From: Flavobacterium azizsancarii
GTDB lineage: Bacteria; Bacteroidota; Bacteroidia; Flavobacteriales; Flavobacteriaceae
DNA: 54,498 bases
Reading direction: 5' to 3'
Assembly: GCF_027980145.1 (NCBI RefSeq)
Contig: NZ_JAMZNK010000038.1
Location: 1 to 54,498, forward strand
The position numbers and the translations under genes were made by a program. A model generated the notes under the pieces. The model saw only the letters and a program-made list of their open reading frames with translations. It ran no database searches and was not told the DNA's origin. Each line of letters begins with the position of its first letter. Position 1 is the stretch's first letter. This document shows, piece by piece, positions 9,259-16,641 of the stretch.

Positions 9259-9303
9259 AAAGGCACAAAGGCGCAAAGATTTTATTCTTTGTGCCTTTTT
9301 TTT
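9259..9303 (+). terminator. Repeat-derived terminator after the MBOAT gene
   Basis: AAAGGCACAAAG (9259-9270) pairs with CTTTGTGCCTTT (9287-9298), followed by T-residues. The sequence belongs to the degenerate GCCACAAAGGCACAAAG intergenic repeat common in flavobacteria; a second, reverse-oriented copy lies at about 9330-9358. Confidence 0.65.
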
Positions 9304-9379
9304 GAAATATTGCCAGAATAAAAATAAAAAACTTCGTGTCTTTGCGTCTTCGTGGCAAAAAAATGCCCTTAAATAAAAA

Positions 9380-9410
9380 TTGCCTGAAATGTCTAATTAG
9401 ATTATCTTTG
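9380..9410 (+). promoter_or_regulatory. ffh promoter
   Basis: TTG at 9380-9382 and TATCTTTG at 9403-9410 are separated by 20 bp, a good match to the Bacteroidota -33/-7 promoter pattern, with the ATG 22 bp further on. Confidence 0.65.
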
Positions 9411-9432
9411 CACTTCAAATAAAGAAAAAATT

Positions 9433-10785
9433 ATGTTTGATAATTTAAGTGATAAGTTAGATAAAGCCTTCCATATATTAAAAGGGCACGGTAAAATTAC
9501 AGAAGTAAACGTTGCCGATACCTTAAAAGAAGTTCGTCGTGCCTTATTAGACGCCGATGTTAACTTTAAGATTGCTAAAGATTTTACAACCAAAGTAAAA
9601 GAAAAAGCAATTGGTCAGGACGTTTTAACAACACTTCAGCCAGGACAATTATTGGTGAAGTTAGTAAAAGATGAACTAACCGAGTTGATGGGTGGCGATG
9701 TTGCAGGAATTAATCTTTCAGGTAATCCAAGTATTATTTTGATGTCAGGACTTCAGGGTTCTGGTAAAACAACTTTCTCTGGTAAACTAGCCAATTTTTT
9801 AAAAACAAAGAAAAATAAAAAACCACTTCTTGTAGCGTGTGATATCTACCGTCCTGCGGCGATCAATCAGTTGCATGTTGTTGGGGACCAAATAGGTGTT
9901 GAGGTATACTCAGAGCCGGAAAATAAGAACCCCGTTGAGATTGCTCAAAACGCAATCAAATACGCAAAAGAAAACGGTTTCAATGTTGTTATTGTTGATA
10001 CTGCCGGTCGTTTAGCAGTAGACAAAGAAATGATGGACGAAATTGCTCGTGTTCATAAAGCAATTCAGCCACAGGAAACTTTGTTCGTTGTAGATGCAAT
10101 GACTGGACAAGATGCTGTAAATACAGCAAAAGCCTTCAACGATATTTTAAATTTTGATGGAGTTATCTTAACCAAATTAGATGGAGATACTCGTGGTGGA
10201 GCTGCAATTTCGATTAAAACAGTTGTAAACAAACCAATCAAATTTGTAGGTACAGGCGAGAAGATGGAAGCAATTGATGTTTTCTATCCAGATCGTATGG
10301 CGGAGCGTATCTTAGGTATGGGTGACGTTGTGTCGCTTGTAGAGAGAGCACAAGAGCAATTTGATGAAGAAGAAGCAAGAAAACTTCAAAAGAAAATTGC
10401 TAAAAACGAATTCGGTTTTGATGACTTCTTAACGCAAATTCAGCAAGTAAAGAAAATGGGTAACATGAAAGACTTAGTCGGAATGATACCTGGTGCTTCA
10501 AAAGCCATGAAAGATGTAGAAATAGAAGATGATGCTTTCAAACATATAGAAGCAATCATTCACTCGATGACACCAATCGAAAGAAGCAAACCTGCCATTA
10601 TCGACGTAAAAAGAAAAGCCAGAATCGCTAAAGGTTCCGGAACGAAAGTCGAGCAAGTAAATCAGTTAATGAAGCAATTCGATCAAATGAGCAAAATGAT
10701 GAAGATGATGCAAGGTCCGGGCGGAAAAAACCTGATGAAAATGATGGGAGGCATGAAAGGAATGCCAGGCGGAATGCCGAGATAA
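9433..10785 (+). CDS. ffh: Signal recognition particle protein Ffh
   Basis: A 450-residue SRP54 GTPase that binds 4.5S RNA and signal sequences of nascent inner-membrane proteins and docks with FtsY. The N domain (1-90) precedes the G domain with the P-loop GLQGSGKTT (about 104-112), DTAGRL and TKLDGDTRGG, and a methionine-rich M domain follows (from about 325, ending KMMKMMQGPGGKNLMKMMGG). Length and motifs are canonical. It is transcribed alone from its own promoter and followed by a repeat-derived hairpin. Confidence 0.97.
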   Translation: MFDNLSDKLDKAFHILKGHGKITEVNVADTLKEVRRALLDADVNFKIAKDFTTKVKEKAIGQDVLTTLQPGQLLVKLVKDELTELMGGDVAGINLSGNPSIILMSGLQGSGKTTFSGKLANFLKTKKNKKPLLVACDIYRPAAINQLHVVGDQIGVEVYSEPENKNPVEIAQNAIKYAKENGFNVVIVDTAGRLAVDKEMMDEIARVHKAIQPQETLFVVDAMTGQDAVNTAKAFNDILNFDGVILTKLDGDTRGGAAISIKTVVNKPIKFVGTGEKMEAIDVFYPDRMAERILGMGDVVSLVERAQEQFDEEEARKLQKKIAKNEFGFDDFLTQIQQVKKMGNMKDLVGMIPGASKAMKDVEIEDDAFKHIEAIIHSMTPIERSKPAIIDVKRKARIAKGSGTKVEQVNQLMKQFDQMSKMMKMMQGPGGKNLMKMMGGMKGMPGGMPR

Positions 10786-10794
10786 TAAAATAAG

Positions 10795-10850
10795 AAAAAA
10801 GTTTCAAGTTTCAGGTTTCAGGTTTTGAGACTGAAATTTGAAACTTTTTT
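10795..10850 (+). terminator. Repeat-derived terminator after ffh
   Basis: A-run plus GTTTCAA (10795-10807) pairs with TTGAAAC plus T-run (10838-10850), with an inner TTCAG/CTGAA pair. It is built from the GTTTCAAGTTTCAGG repeat family also present at 10887-10923, 23214-23230 and 47927-47981. Confidence 0.65.
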
Positions 10851-10930
10851 CATTATAATAAATTTAATAAGTTTCGTTTTAACGTGAACCTGAAACTTGA
10901 AATAAAAAAATAAACCTGAAACAAAAAACA

Positions 10931-11815
10931 ATGCAACTACTAGACGGTAAAAAAACAGCTGAAGACATTAAAAACGAAATTGCAGCCGAAGTTCAATCGA
11001 TAAAAGATGCCGGAGGAAAAGTACCTCATTTGGCAGCCGTAATCGTTGGTACAAACGGGGCAAGTTTAACTTACGTAGGGAGTAAAGTGAAATCTTGCCA
11101 GCAAATTGGCTTCGATTCTACTTTAGTAAGTTTACCGGAAGATATTACCGAAGATGAGTTATTAGCCAAAATTAAAGAGCTAAACGAAGATGATGATCTT
11201 GACGGTTATATTGTTCAGTTGCCTTTACCAAAGCATATCGACGAACAAAAGATTTTATTGGCAATTGATCCTGATAAAGATGTTGATGGTTTTCATCCAA
11301 CAAACTTCGGAAAAATGGCTTTAGAGATGGAAAGCTTCATTCCTGCGACACCATTTGGAATCATGCAATTGTTAGAGCGTTATAAAGTTGAAACTGCCGG
11401 AAAACATACCGTTGTTATTGGCAGAAGCAATATCGTTGGCCGACCAATGAGTATTTTAATGAGCCGTAAAGGAAATCCTGGGGATTCAACCGTTACTTTG
11501 ACACATAGCCGAACTAAAAATTTAGCTGAATTTACTAAAAATGCTGATATTATAATTACAGCTTTAGGTGTTCCTGAATTTTTAAAAGCAGATATGGTAA
11601 AAGACGGAGTAGTAGTAATCGACGTTGGAATCACAAGAGTTGACGATGCTTCAAACCCAAAAGGCTACGTTATAAAAGGTGATGTTGATTTTAACGAAGT
11701 AAGCAAAAAGTCATCATTCATAACTCCGGTTCCTGGTGGAGTAGGACCAATGACAATTGCAATGCTGCTTAAAAATACACTTTTAGCAAGAAAAATGAGA
11801 AGCGCGAAAAAATAA
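10931..11815 (+). CDS. folD: Bifunctional methylenetetrahydrofolate dehydrogenase/methenyltetrahydrofolate cyclohydrolase
   Basis: A 294-residue cytosolic FolD that interconverts 5,10-methylene-THF, 5,10-methenyl-THF and 10-formyl-THF with NADP(H). The YVGSK motif supplies the conserved Tyr48 and catalytic Lys52, PDKDVDGFHP is the substrate-binding block, GRSNIVGRPMS is the Rossmann dinucleotide site and PGGVGPMT is the C-terminal signature. Length is standard. It follows ffh after a 145-bp repeat-rich spacer and ends at a strong terminator. Confidence 0.97.
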   Translation: MQLLDGKKTAEDIKNEIAAEVQSIKDAGGKVPHLAAVIVGTNGASLTYVGSKVKSCQQIGFDSTLVSLPEDITEDELLAKIKELNEDDDLDGYIVQLPLPKHIDEQKILLAIDPDKDVDGFHPTNFGKMALEMESFIPATPFGIMQLLERYKVETAGKHTVVIGRSNIVGRPMSILMSRKGNPGDSTVTLTHSRTKNLAEFTKNADIIITALGVPEFLKADMVKDGVVVIDVGITRVDDASNPKGYVIKGDVDFNEVSKKSSFITPVPGGVGPMTIAMLLKNTLLARKMRSAKK

Positions 11816-11833
11816 TTTTTGCATCAAATAATA

Positions 11834-11870
11834 AACAAAGCCTATTCAATCGAGTAGGCTTTGTTGTTTT
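11834..11870 (+). terminator. folD terminator
   Basis: AACAAAGCCTA pairs with TAGGCTTTGTT around a short loop, followed by GTTTT, directly after folD. Confidence 0.75.
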
Positions 11871-11879
11871 ATATACTTT

Positions 11880-11996
11880 GGGCGTGACCGTATTTACAAA
11901 AGGCGCTATTTAACTCGCCTTTTATGTGCGCCTTTCGCAAATACGGTCGGGCTATCCATGCTACTTCGGTAGCTTATTCCTATCCCTCACGCGAGC
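11880..11996. ncRNA. Structured intergenic element, possible flavobacterial ncRNA
   Basis: The element is closed by GCGTGA (11882-11887) pairing with TCACGC (11988-11993). Inside, CCGTATTT pairs with AAATACGG, AAAGGCGC with GCGCCTTT, and GCTAC-TTCG-GTAGC forms a stable tetraloop hairpin near 11960. The 3' part (CGGGCTATCC ... TCCTATCCCTCACGCG) is a sequence I recall as recurring between genes in many Flavobacteriia. The nested compensatory pairing favours a folded RNA, and the Rfam Flavo-1 motif is a candidate identity, but I cannot verify this. It lies just after the folD terminator, with no obvious promoter. Confidence 0.45.
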
Positions 11997-12854
11997 AAAA
12001 CAGTTTTCATTCTCAGTCTCAGTTTTCAGCACAATCTTGTCATTTCGATTTCTATGATATAACCAAATTTTTTGTCTTTTTCAACGGATTTTAATCTGTT
12101 GCTACAACATAACGCATTCCTCTTGAATTTTAGAAAGAGTTCCGGAGGAACAAAATATATTGTAGGGATGTCCCGATAGCTATCGGGATTAATCCATTCT
12201 CCGCAAAGTTTAAACACAGTTCATCTCGACGAAGGAGACCCGAGCGATAGCGAACAGACGAAGTAGGTCACACAAGAAACTCGACAAAGATTGGCGAATA
12301 TCTTAACGGACATAATAGTGAGATCTCTCGTTTCGAGATAACAAACTATGTGGTTACTTCTCTGTCTATTTACACATTCTTTAAATTAATGACATTGCCT
12401 TACGGGACAAAAAGAATATCGATAATTTTTTTCTGCCAATATTTAGTCTCTAGTAACTACTCCGTTAGGAGTTACAGATCGGTAGAAAAAATATACAGCC
12501 AACCAATGGAATATCCCGTAGGGCAATTTCATTAAGTTAAGCTTTTTTGAATTGGCTCCAGCTTTAGCTGGAGTTTACATAAGATCAATCTAAATGGCTT
12601 TAGCCAAAAATGCGTGATTCGGCTAAAGCCATCTTAATTACGCGTATTCAACACCACCAGCTTCAGCTGGTGGCTAGTCAATAAATTAAACACTTAAAAA
12701 TTTGGTGACTCTTTGTTTGAAAATTGGTTGGTCACAATTGCCTTAAAAAAGCTTAACTTAATGACATTGCCCGTAGGGATTACAGATTCAGACAAAGCAG
12801 AATCAATTTATACGTATGAAAAATAATCATCATAAAAAAAATCAGTTTTTCTAC
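11997..12854. repeat. Gene-free island of palindromic repeats
   Basis: No credible gene is present in about 850 bp. It holds: an 18-bp perfect palindrome (12171-12188, TCCCGATAGC/TATCGGGA); a degenerate repeat reading CGAAGGAGACCCGAGCGATA (about 12229); a half-copy ending CATTGCCTTACGGGA (12386-12407); CTCCGTTAGGAG with its arms (about 12460-12475); and a pair of 35-bp inverted arms (12514-12548 and 12745-12779) that enclose three further hairpins: GGAGTTT-type at 12555-12575, GGCTTTAGCC-type at 12593-12632 and CCACCAGC/GCTGGTGG at 12652-12672. Two short ORFs crossing the region are composed of repeat sequence and were not called. Confidence 0.7.
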
Positions 12855-12883
12855 TTGTCAATTCAAAATAAAATATAACTTTG
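12855..12883 (+). promoter_or_regulatory. Promoter of the membrane-protein/regulator operon
   Basis: TTG at 12855-12857 and TAACTTTG at 12876-12883 are spaced 18 bp apart, an excellent match to the Bacteroidota consensus, with the ATG at 12904. The -7 element is inside the palindromic operator at 12877-12895. Confidence 0.65.
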
Positions 12884-12895
12884 CACTACAAAGTA
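12877..12895. promoter_or_regulatory. Candidate operator 1 (ACTTTG-N5-CAAAGT)
   Basis: AACTTTG and CAAAGTA flank a 5-nt spacer, giving an inverted repeat that overlaps the -7 element. An element with the same half-sites and spacing occurs at 13841-13859 before the third gene of the cluster. The winged-helix protein encoded between them is the obvious candidate ligand, acting as a repressor. Confidence 0.5.
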
Positions 12896-12903
12896 CTTTA
12901 TTT

Positions 12904-13518
12904 ATGAGTCAGAAGCACCAAGAAGATTTAGCACACATTCGTTCCATGATGGAGCGCTCTTCACGATTTATATCCTTAAGCGGGCTCTCAGGAGTTTTTG
13001 CAGGTCTGTCAGCATTAATTGGTGGATTGTATGTTTACCAGTTGTTTAAAGCAAACGGAATTGAATATTTTGGCGGACAACAAATTATTATTCCTTTTAG
13101 TTTAGTATCTCAATTGTTTTATACTGGTTTGATCATTTTGGCTTTTGCTTTTGTATTTGGACTTACTTTTACCATCAGGAAGAGCAAAAAATATGATTTA
13201 CCAATTTGGACTTCTGCAACAAAAAATATGCTATTCAATTTGGCTGTTCCCCTAGTGGCGGGAGGTATATTTTGTCTGGCACTTTTACATCATGAAATTT
13301 ATGGTTTAATTGCTCCGGCAACTTTGATTTTTTACGGTTTAGCACTTATTAACGCTGAGAAATATACGTTTTCAGATATTAAATACTTAGGTTTCTGTGA
13401 GTTAGTTTTAGGGTTTGTTTCTCTTTTTTTTATTGGATATGGTTTAGTTTTTTGGATCATTGGATTTGGTATTTTGCATATCTTGTACGGGCTAATAATG
13501 TTCAAAAAATATAAATAA
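12904..13518 (+). CDS. Uncharacterised multi-pass membrane protein
   Basis: A 204-residue protein with a soluble N-terminus (about 1-20) and five or so hydrophobic helices (about 22-45, 65-90, 105-128, 133-147 and 160-195). I do not recognise a catalytic motif or a named family. It is the first gene of an apparent operon: a winged-helix regulator begins 9 bp after its stop. Membrane protein plus small winged-helix regulator plus a larger membrane protein is an arrangement seen in Bacteroidota, where the regulator probably controls the whole set. Function unknown. Confidence 0.75.
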   Translation: MSQKHQEDLAHIRSMMERSSRFISLSGLSGVFAGLSALIGGLYVYQLFKANGIEYFGGQQIIIPFSLVSQLFYTGLIILAFAFVFGLTFTIRKSKKYDLPIWTSATKNMLFNLAVPLVAGGIFCLALLHHEIYGLIAPATLIFYGLALINAEKYTFSDIKYLGFCELVLGFVSLFFIGYGLVFWIIGFGILHILYGLIMFKKYK

Positions 13519-13527
13519 ATCCACGCA

Positions 13528-13818
13528 ATGGGAATCATTGATAAACTAAATAAAGATTTTGAAAGCCGCGTCAGATTGGGTATTATGTCCGTTCTGATGG
13601 TCAATGAATGGGTTGATTTTACTGAGATGAAAAATCTTCTGAATATTACAGATGGCAATCTTGCCAGTCATTCCTCAGCACTTGAAAAATCAGAATATAT
13701 CGAAGTCAAAAAAGAGTTCGTGGGCAAAAAGCCTAAAACCTCTTATCAGGTTACTCCCAGAGGACGTGCGGCCTTTAAGGAACACCTTTCTTACCTTGAA
13801 AAATTAATGAAATCGTAA
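13528..13818 (+). CDS. Winged-helix transcriptional regulator (PF13601-like)
   Basis: A 96-residue one-domain DNA-binding protein. The segment from about 30 to 55 (FTEMKNLLNITDGNLASHSS) is the helix-turn-helix and the following TSYQVTPRGRAAFKEHL stretch is the wing and last helix, matching the small MarR/ArsR-like winged-helix family (HTH_27). It has no ligand domain. It lies 9 bp after a membrane protein gene and upstream of a DUF4173-like membrane protein. Matching palindromes of ACTTTG-N5-CAAAGT type occur in the promoters of both flanking genes, so autoregulation and control of the cluster is likely. Confidence 0.85.
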   Translation: MGIIDKLNKDFESRVRLGIMSVLMVNEWVDFTEMKNLLNITDGNLASHSSALEKSEYIEVKKEFVGKKPKTSYQVTPRGRAAFKEHLSYLEKLMKS

Positions 13819-13840
13819 TAACTATATTTTTTTACCTAAA

Positions 13841-13859
13841 TACTTTGAAATGCAAAGTA
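13841..13859. promoter_or_regulatory. Candidate operator 2 (TACTTTG-N5-CAAAGTA)
   Basis: A perfect 7+7 inverted repeat with a 5-nt spacer, followed immediately by TTTT so that AAAGTACTTT is itself palindromic. It sits 18 bp upstream of the preferred ATG at 13878 and shares half-site sequence and spacing with the palindrome at 12877-12895. Confidence 0.5.
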
Positions 13860-13877
13860 CTTTTAAAATTTAAAATC

Positions 13878-15263
13878 ATGAAGAAACACCAAATTATCCT
13901 AGCTTGCAGTATAGTATTTACACTGCTTTTTTACAACGAGTCAATAGGAGTAAACCTCGCTATTTTTGGACTATTATTAACCGGTTCCATCTGTTATTTC
14001 TTTCAGGATCGGTTCACAAACAGATCACATTTAATTTTGGTTGTTACTTCCGTTTTATCTTGTTTGGCTTTTGCCTGGTACGGCGACTTTGTTTCTTTTC
14101 TGGCTTTGGCACTATCAATTTTGTTTTTGCAATTTAAAACCCAGGATTCAAAACTTAAAATAATACTAGTTTTACCGCTTGTATTTCTAAATGCATTTGC
14201 TTCGATAGGTCGTATTTTTATGTTTAGCCAATGGCTGCCTGAAAGAAAAATTCATAATAACTTCGCCAACAAATTGGTCGCTTATTTCGTTATTCCTGCG
14301 ATTTTTTTAATAGTCTTTTTTACAGCCTATTCTTTCGGAAGTACTCATTTCTCTTCCTTACTTACAGATTATACTTTAGATCTCGATATTGTTGAAGTAA
14401 TCTTAATTGGAGTTTTAGGATTTTATATTTCATTCAGTTTCTGGAATTATTGGGTACCGGAAGTTTGCTATGAGAAGAATGAATTACTGGACAATGATTT
14501 TAAAAATATACCCGAAATTAAAAATCAGAATACATTTTCGTTTTTAGATATTGACTTCGAGCGAAAAAGTGGTGAGATAACTTTACTATTGCTGAATTTT
14601 ATGCTTTTGATTTTTATTATTACTTACAATTACGAGCAGTTTTTTGAAGTGATAGAAAAATCAAACCTGAGTGCTGATACACATGAGAGAGTTAATTCAG
14701 TAATCTTTTCTATAATCATGGCGGTGGGAGTAATTATGTTTTATTTTAAAGGCGGTTTCAATTTTGATAAAAAAGCAGTTTGTCTAAAGAAACTGGCTAA
14801 AATTTGGATTATCTTAAATGGTTTGTTGATCGTAAGTACAGTCATCAAAAATTCAGAATATATTTCAGTTTTCGGATTAACCTATAAACGATTAGGAGTT
14901 TATGCTTTTTTGATCTTAGCTATTATCGGTTTGGTCTTTGTGTTTTTTAAAATTACAAAGCAAAAAACAAATGCTTATCTGGCCAACCAAATGGTGTGGT
15001 ATTTTTATGGAACCGTTTTATTGTGCAGTTTTTTCAATTGGGGAAATCTAATAACGAACTATAATATCTCAGTCAATAAATGTGTAGAGCCTATGTTTTT
15101 GAGTGGTTTGAATTTTAATGATGACGCCCGAAGAGAGTATTTTTCCAAGCTTCATTTAGAAGGGCAAAAAAATGAAATTAATAAAGAAGAACAAATTGAT
15201 AAATATCAAAATAAAACATTTTTATCAAAAGCTTTGTATTATGAGTTTCTAAAAAAAAAATAA
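13878..15263 (+). CDS. DUF4173-like polytopic membrane protein
   Basis: A 461-residue protein using the ATG at 13878; an in-frame ATG at 13845 would place the start inside the operator palindrome and adds a non-conserved stretch, so I reject it. About ten to twelve hydrophobic helices alternate with short loops, and a basic tail ends in KKK. The overall pattern (SIGRIFMFSQWLPER, WNYWVPEV, LTYKRLGVYAF, FNWGNLITNYN) matches the DUF4173/DUF4153 family, whose function is unknown. It is the last gene of the winged-helix regulator cluster, has its own candidate operator, and is followed by a terminator. Confidence 0.75.
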   Translation: MKKHQIILACSIVFTLLFYNESIGVNLAIFGLLLTGSICYFFQDRFTNRSHLILVVTSVLSCLAFAWYGDFVSFLALALSILFLQFKTQDSKLKIILVLPLVFLNAFASIGRIFMFSQWLPERKIHNNFANKLVAYFVIPAIFLIVFFTAYSFGSTHFSSLLTDYTLDLDIVEVILIGVLGFYISFSFWNYWVPEVCYEKNELLDNDFKNIPEIKNQNTFSFLDIDFERKSGEITLLLLNFMLLIFIITYNYEQFFEVIEKSNLSADTHERVNSVIFSIIMAVGVIMFYFKGGFNFDKKAVCLKKLAKIWIILNGLLIVSTVIKNSEYISVFGLTYKRLGVYAFLILAIIGLVFVFFKITKQKTNAYLANQMVWYFYGTVLLCSFFNWGNLITNYNISVNKCVEPMFLSGLNFNDDARREYFSKLHLEGQKNEINKEEQIDKYQNKTFLSKALYYEFLKKK

Positions 15264-15270
15264 TAATCTT

Positions 15271-15308
15271 AAAAACCGTCTTACTCTGATTGTTTAGACG
15301 GTTTTTTT
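15271..15308 (+). terminator. Terminator after the DUF4173-like gene
   Basis: AAAAACCGTC (15271-15280) pairs with GACGGTTTTT (15297-15306) and runs into T-residues. Confidence 0.75.
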
Positions 15309-15333
15309 AATGTCTAAATATTGCTTTAAAGTT

Positions 15334-15363
15334 TTGGGTTTTAAAAATATAAGGATACTTTTG
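15334..15363 (+). promoter_or_regulatory. Promoter of the CorA-like gene
   Basis: TTG at 15334-15336 and TACTTTTG at 15356-15363 with a 19-bp spacer. The ATG is at 15475, implying a leader of about 105 nt, long enough to hold regulatory structure, though none was identified. Confidence 0.5.
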
Positions 15364-15474
15364 CAGCACTTAAAAAAAACTACTTCTTCAATGGACGATT
15401 ATTATTCGTTAGTATTAAATTAAAATAGCTTTTTGAATTTTTCAAATTGCTAGATAAAACCCTGCAATTTTAAA

Positions 15475-16401
15475 ATGAAAGCTTTTTACAATAACAACAA
15501 CGGATTAATCGAGACAAAAGAATGGACTCCAAATTGCTGGATCAATATTGAATCTCCGTCAGAAACAGAAAAGAAATATTTACTTGAAGAACTTCAGATT
15601 CCTGAAGCTTTTTATAATGATATTGAAGATATTGACGAAAGACCTCGTGTAGAATTGGAAGATGGATGGACACTTATTATCATGCGTGTTCCTATAAAAA
15701 GTAATGATATAAAGCTCCCTTTTCAGACTATTCCGCTTGGTGTAATTTTTAAGGATGATATCTGTGTTACAATCACTTTTTACAGAACAGAAATCATACA
15801 TGATTTTATGTTGTATTCGCGACGTAAAAATATTGTAGTTAAGGATAATTTTGATTGGGTTTTGAGATTGCTCTTGTCATCAAGTGTTTGGTATTTGAAG
15901 TATCTGAAACAAGTGAATCAAAAAATAAAATTAGCAGAGGATAATTTAGAGAAATCGATTAAAAATGAAGAATTACAGGCGCTTTTACAAATAGAGAAAT
16001 GTTTGGTATTTTTTATTACATCGTTAAAAGCAAATCATGTTTTGTTTCACAGAATTAAGAATTTAAAAGCCCACCGAGAACATTTTGATCCGGATTTGTT
16101 AGAAGATGTTGATATCGAATTAGGTCAGGCACAGGATACGGCTAATATTTACAGTAATATTTTGACCGGAATGATGGATGCGTATGCTTCTGTAATTTCT
16201 AATAATATGAATAATATAATGAAGCAAATGACTTCTATTTCTATTATTTTAATGATTCCCACTTTGATTGCCAGTTTGTACGGAATGAATGTCCCAAATG
16301 GTTTAGAAGAAAGTAAATATGGTTTTTGGATTCTTCTTTTTGTATCCGTTATATTGTCTTCTTTTGGCGCATTTTTATTTAAAAGAAGAAGATGGTTTTG
16401 A
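15475..16401 (+). CDS. corA: CorA family divalent-cation (Mg2+) transporter
   Basis: A 308-residue inner-membrane channel. A cytoplasmic N-terminal domain (about 1-240) is rich in long helices and the C-terminus has two transmembrane helices (about 248-267 and 281-300). The signature YGMN at 269-272 ends the first helix and acts as the ion-selectivity loop, and the protein ends with the basic KRRRWF tail typical of CorA. Magnesium is the usual substrate, though some family members carry cobalt, nickel or zinc. It is monocistronic between a clear promoter and a repeat-rich spacer. Confidence 0.93.
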   Translation: MKAFYNNNNGLIETKEWTPNCWINIESPSETEKKYLLEELQIPEAFYNDIEDIDERPRVELEDGWTLIIMRVPIKSNDIKLPFQTIPLGVIFKDDICVTITFYRTEIIHDFMLYSRRKNIVVKDNFDWVLRLLLSSSVWYLKYLKQVNQKIKLAEDNLEKSIKNEELQALLQIEKCLVFFITSLKANHVLFHRIKNLKAHREHFDPDLLEDVDIELGQAQDTANIYSNILTGMMDAYASVISNNMNNIMKQMTSISIILMIPTLIASLYGMNVPNGLEESKYGFWILLFVSVILSSFGAFLFKRRRWF

Positions 16402-16443
16402 TGAAATATAAATATCAAATGAATAATACAAATCAAGAATTGA

Positions 16444-16565
16444 AATGTGCCGTTAGGGACTAAATATTGGTAGTTATTATAGATTCGAGATATCTTGGCG
16501 TGCCGTAGGTACGCAACAAAATGATAACTATCCGATTAGTGCCTAACGGCACTAATCGGATAGTT
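16444..16565. repeat. Nested palindromic repeat, probable mobile intergenic element
   Basis: The centre is a perfect 18-bp stem with a 4-nt TAAC loop (16526-16565). The left arm, TGCCGTTAGG(G/C)ACTAA at about 16447, is repeated in reverse orientation within that palindrome, and a GTGCCGTAGGTAC mini-palindrome sits between them (about 16500-16513). Similar TGCC(G/T)TAGG sequences occur in the 12-kb island. No ORF is present. Confidence 0.65.
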
Positions 16566-16590
16566 TTAATTATTGACTGGAATGAATAAC

Positions 16591-16626
16591 AAAATACCCT
16601 TTCGTTTTTAGCGAAAGGGTATTTTT
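16591..16626. terminator. Bidirectional terminator between corA and rluF
   Basis: AAAATACCCTTTCG pairs with CGAAAGGGTATTTT over a 7-nt loop, with A- and T-runs on both sides. It serves the convergent rluF gene 16 bp away. Confidence 0.8.
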
Positions 16627-16641
16627 ATAAGATCAATTTAT

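Noticed and set aside
9185..9376. 63-codon ORF across the end of the MBOAT gene
   Set aside because: It overlaps a real gene and then reads through the GCCACAAAGG repeat.
12026..12217. 63-codon minus-strand ORF in the repeat island
   Set aside because: It is made of intergenic repeat and palindrome sequence, including the TCCCGATAGCTATCGGGA hairpin, and has no recognisable domain or start signal.
12350..12535. 61-codon plus-strand ORF in the repeat island
   Set aside because: Its sequence is composed of repeat half-copies and hairpins; the protein shows no family features.
13845..13877. Upstream ATG for the DUF4173-like gene
   Set aside because: It falls inside the candidate operator palindrome and adds a short unrelated stretch before a better ATG at 13878.
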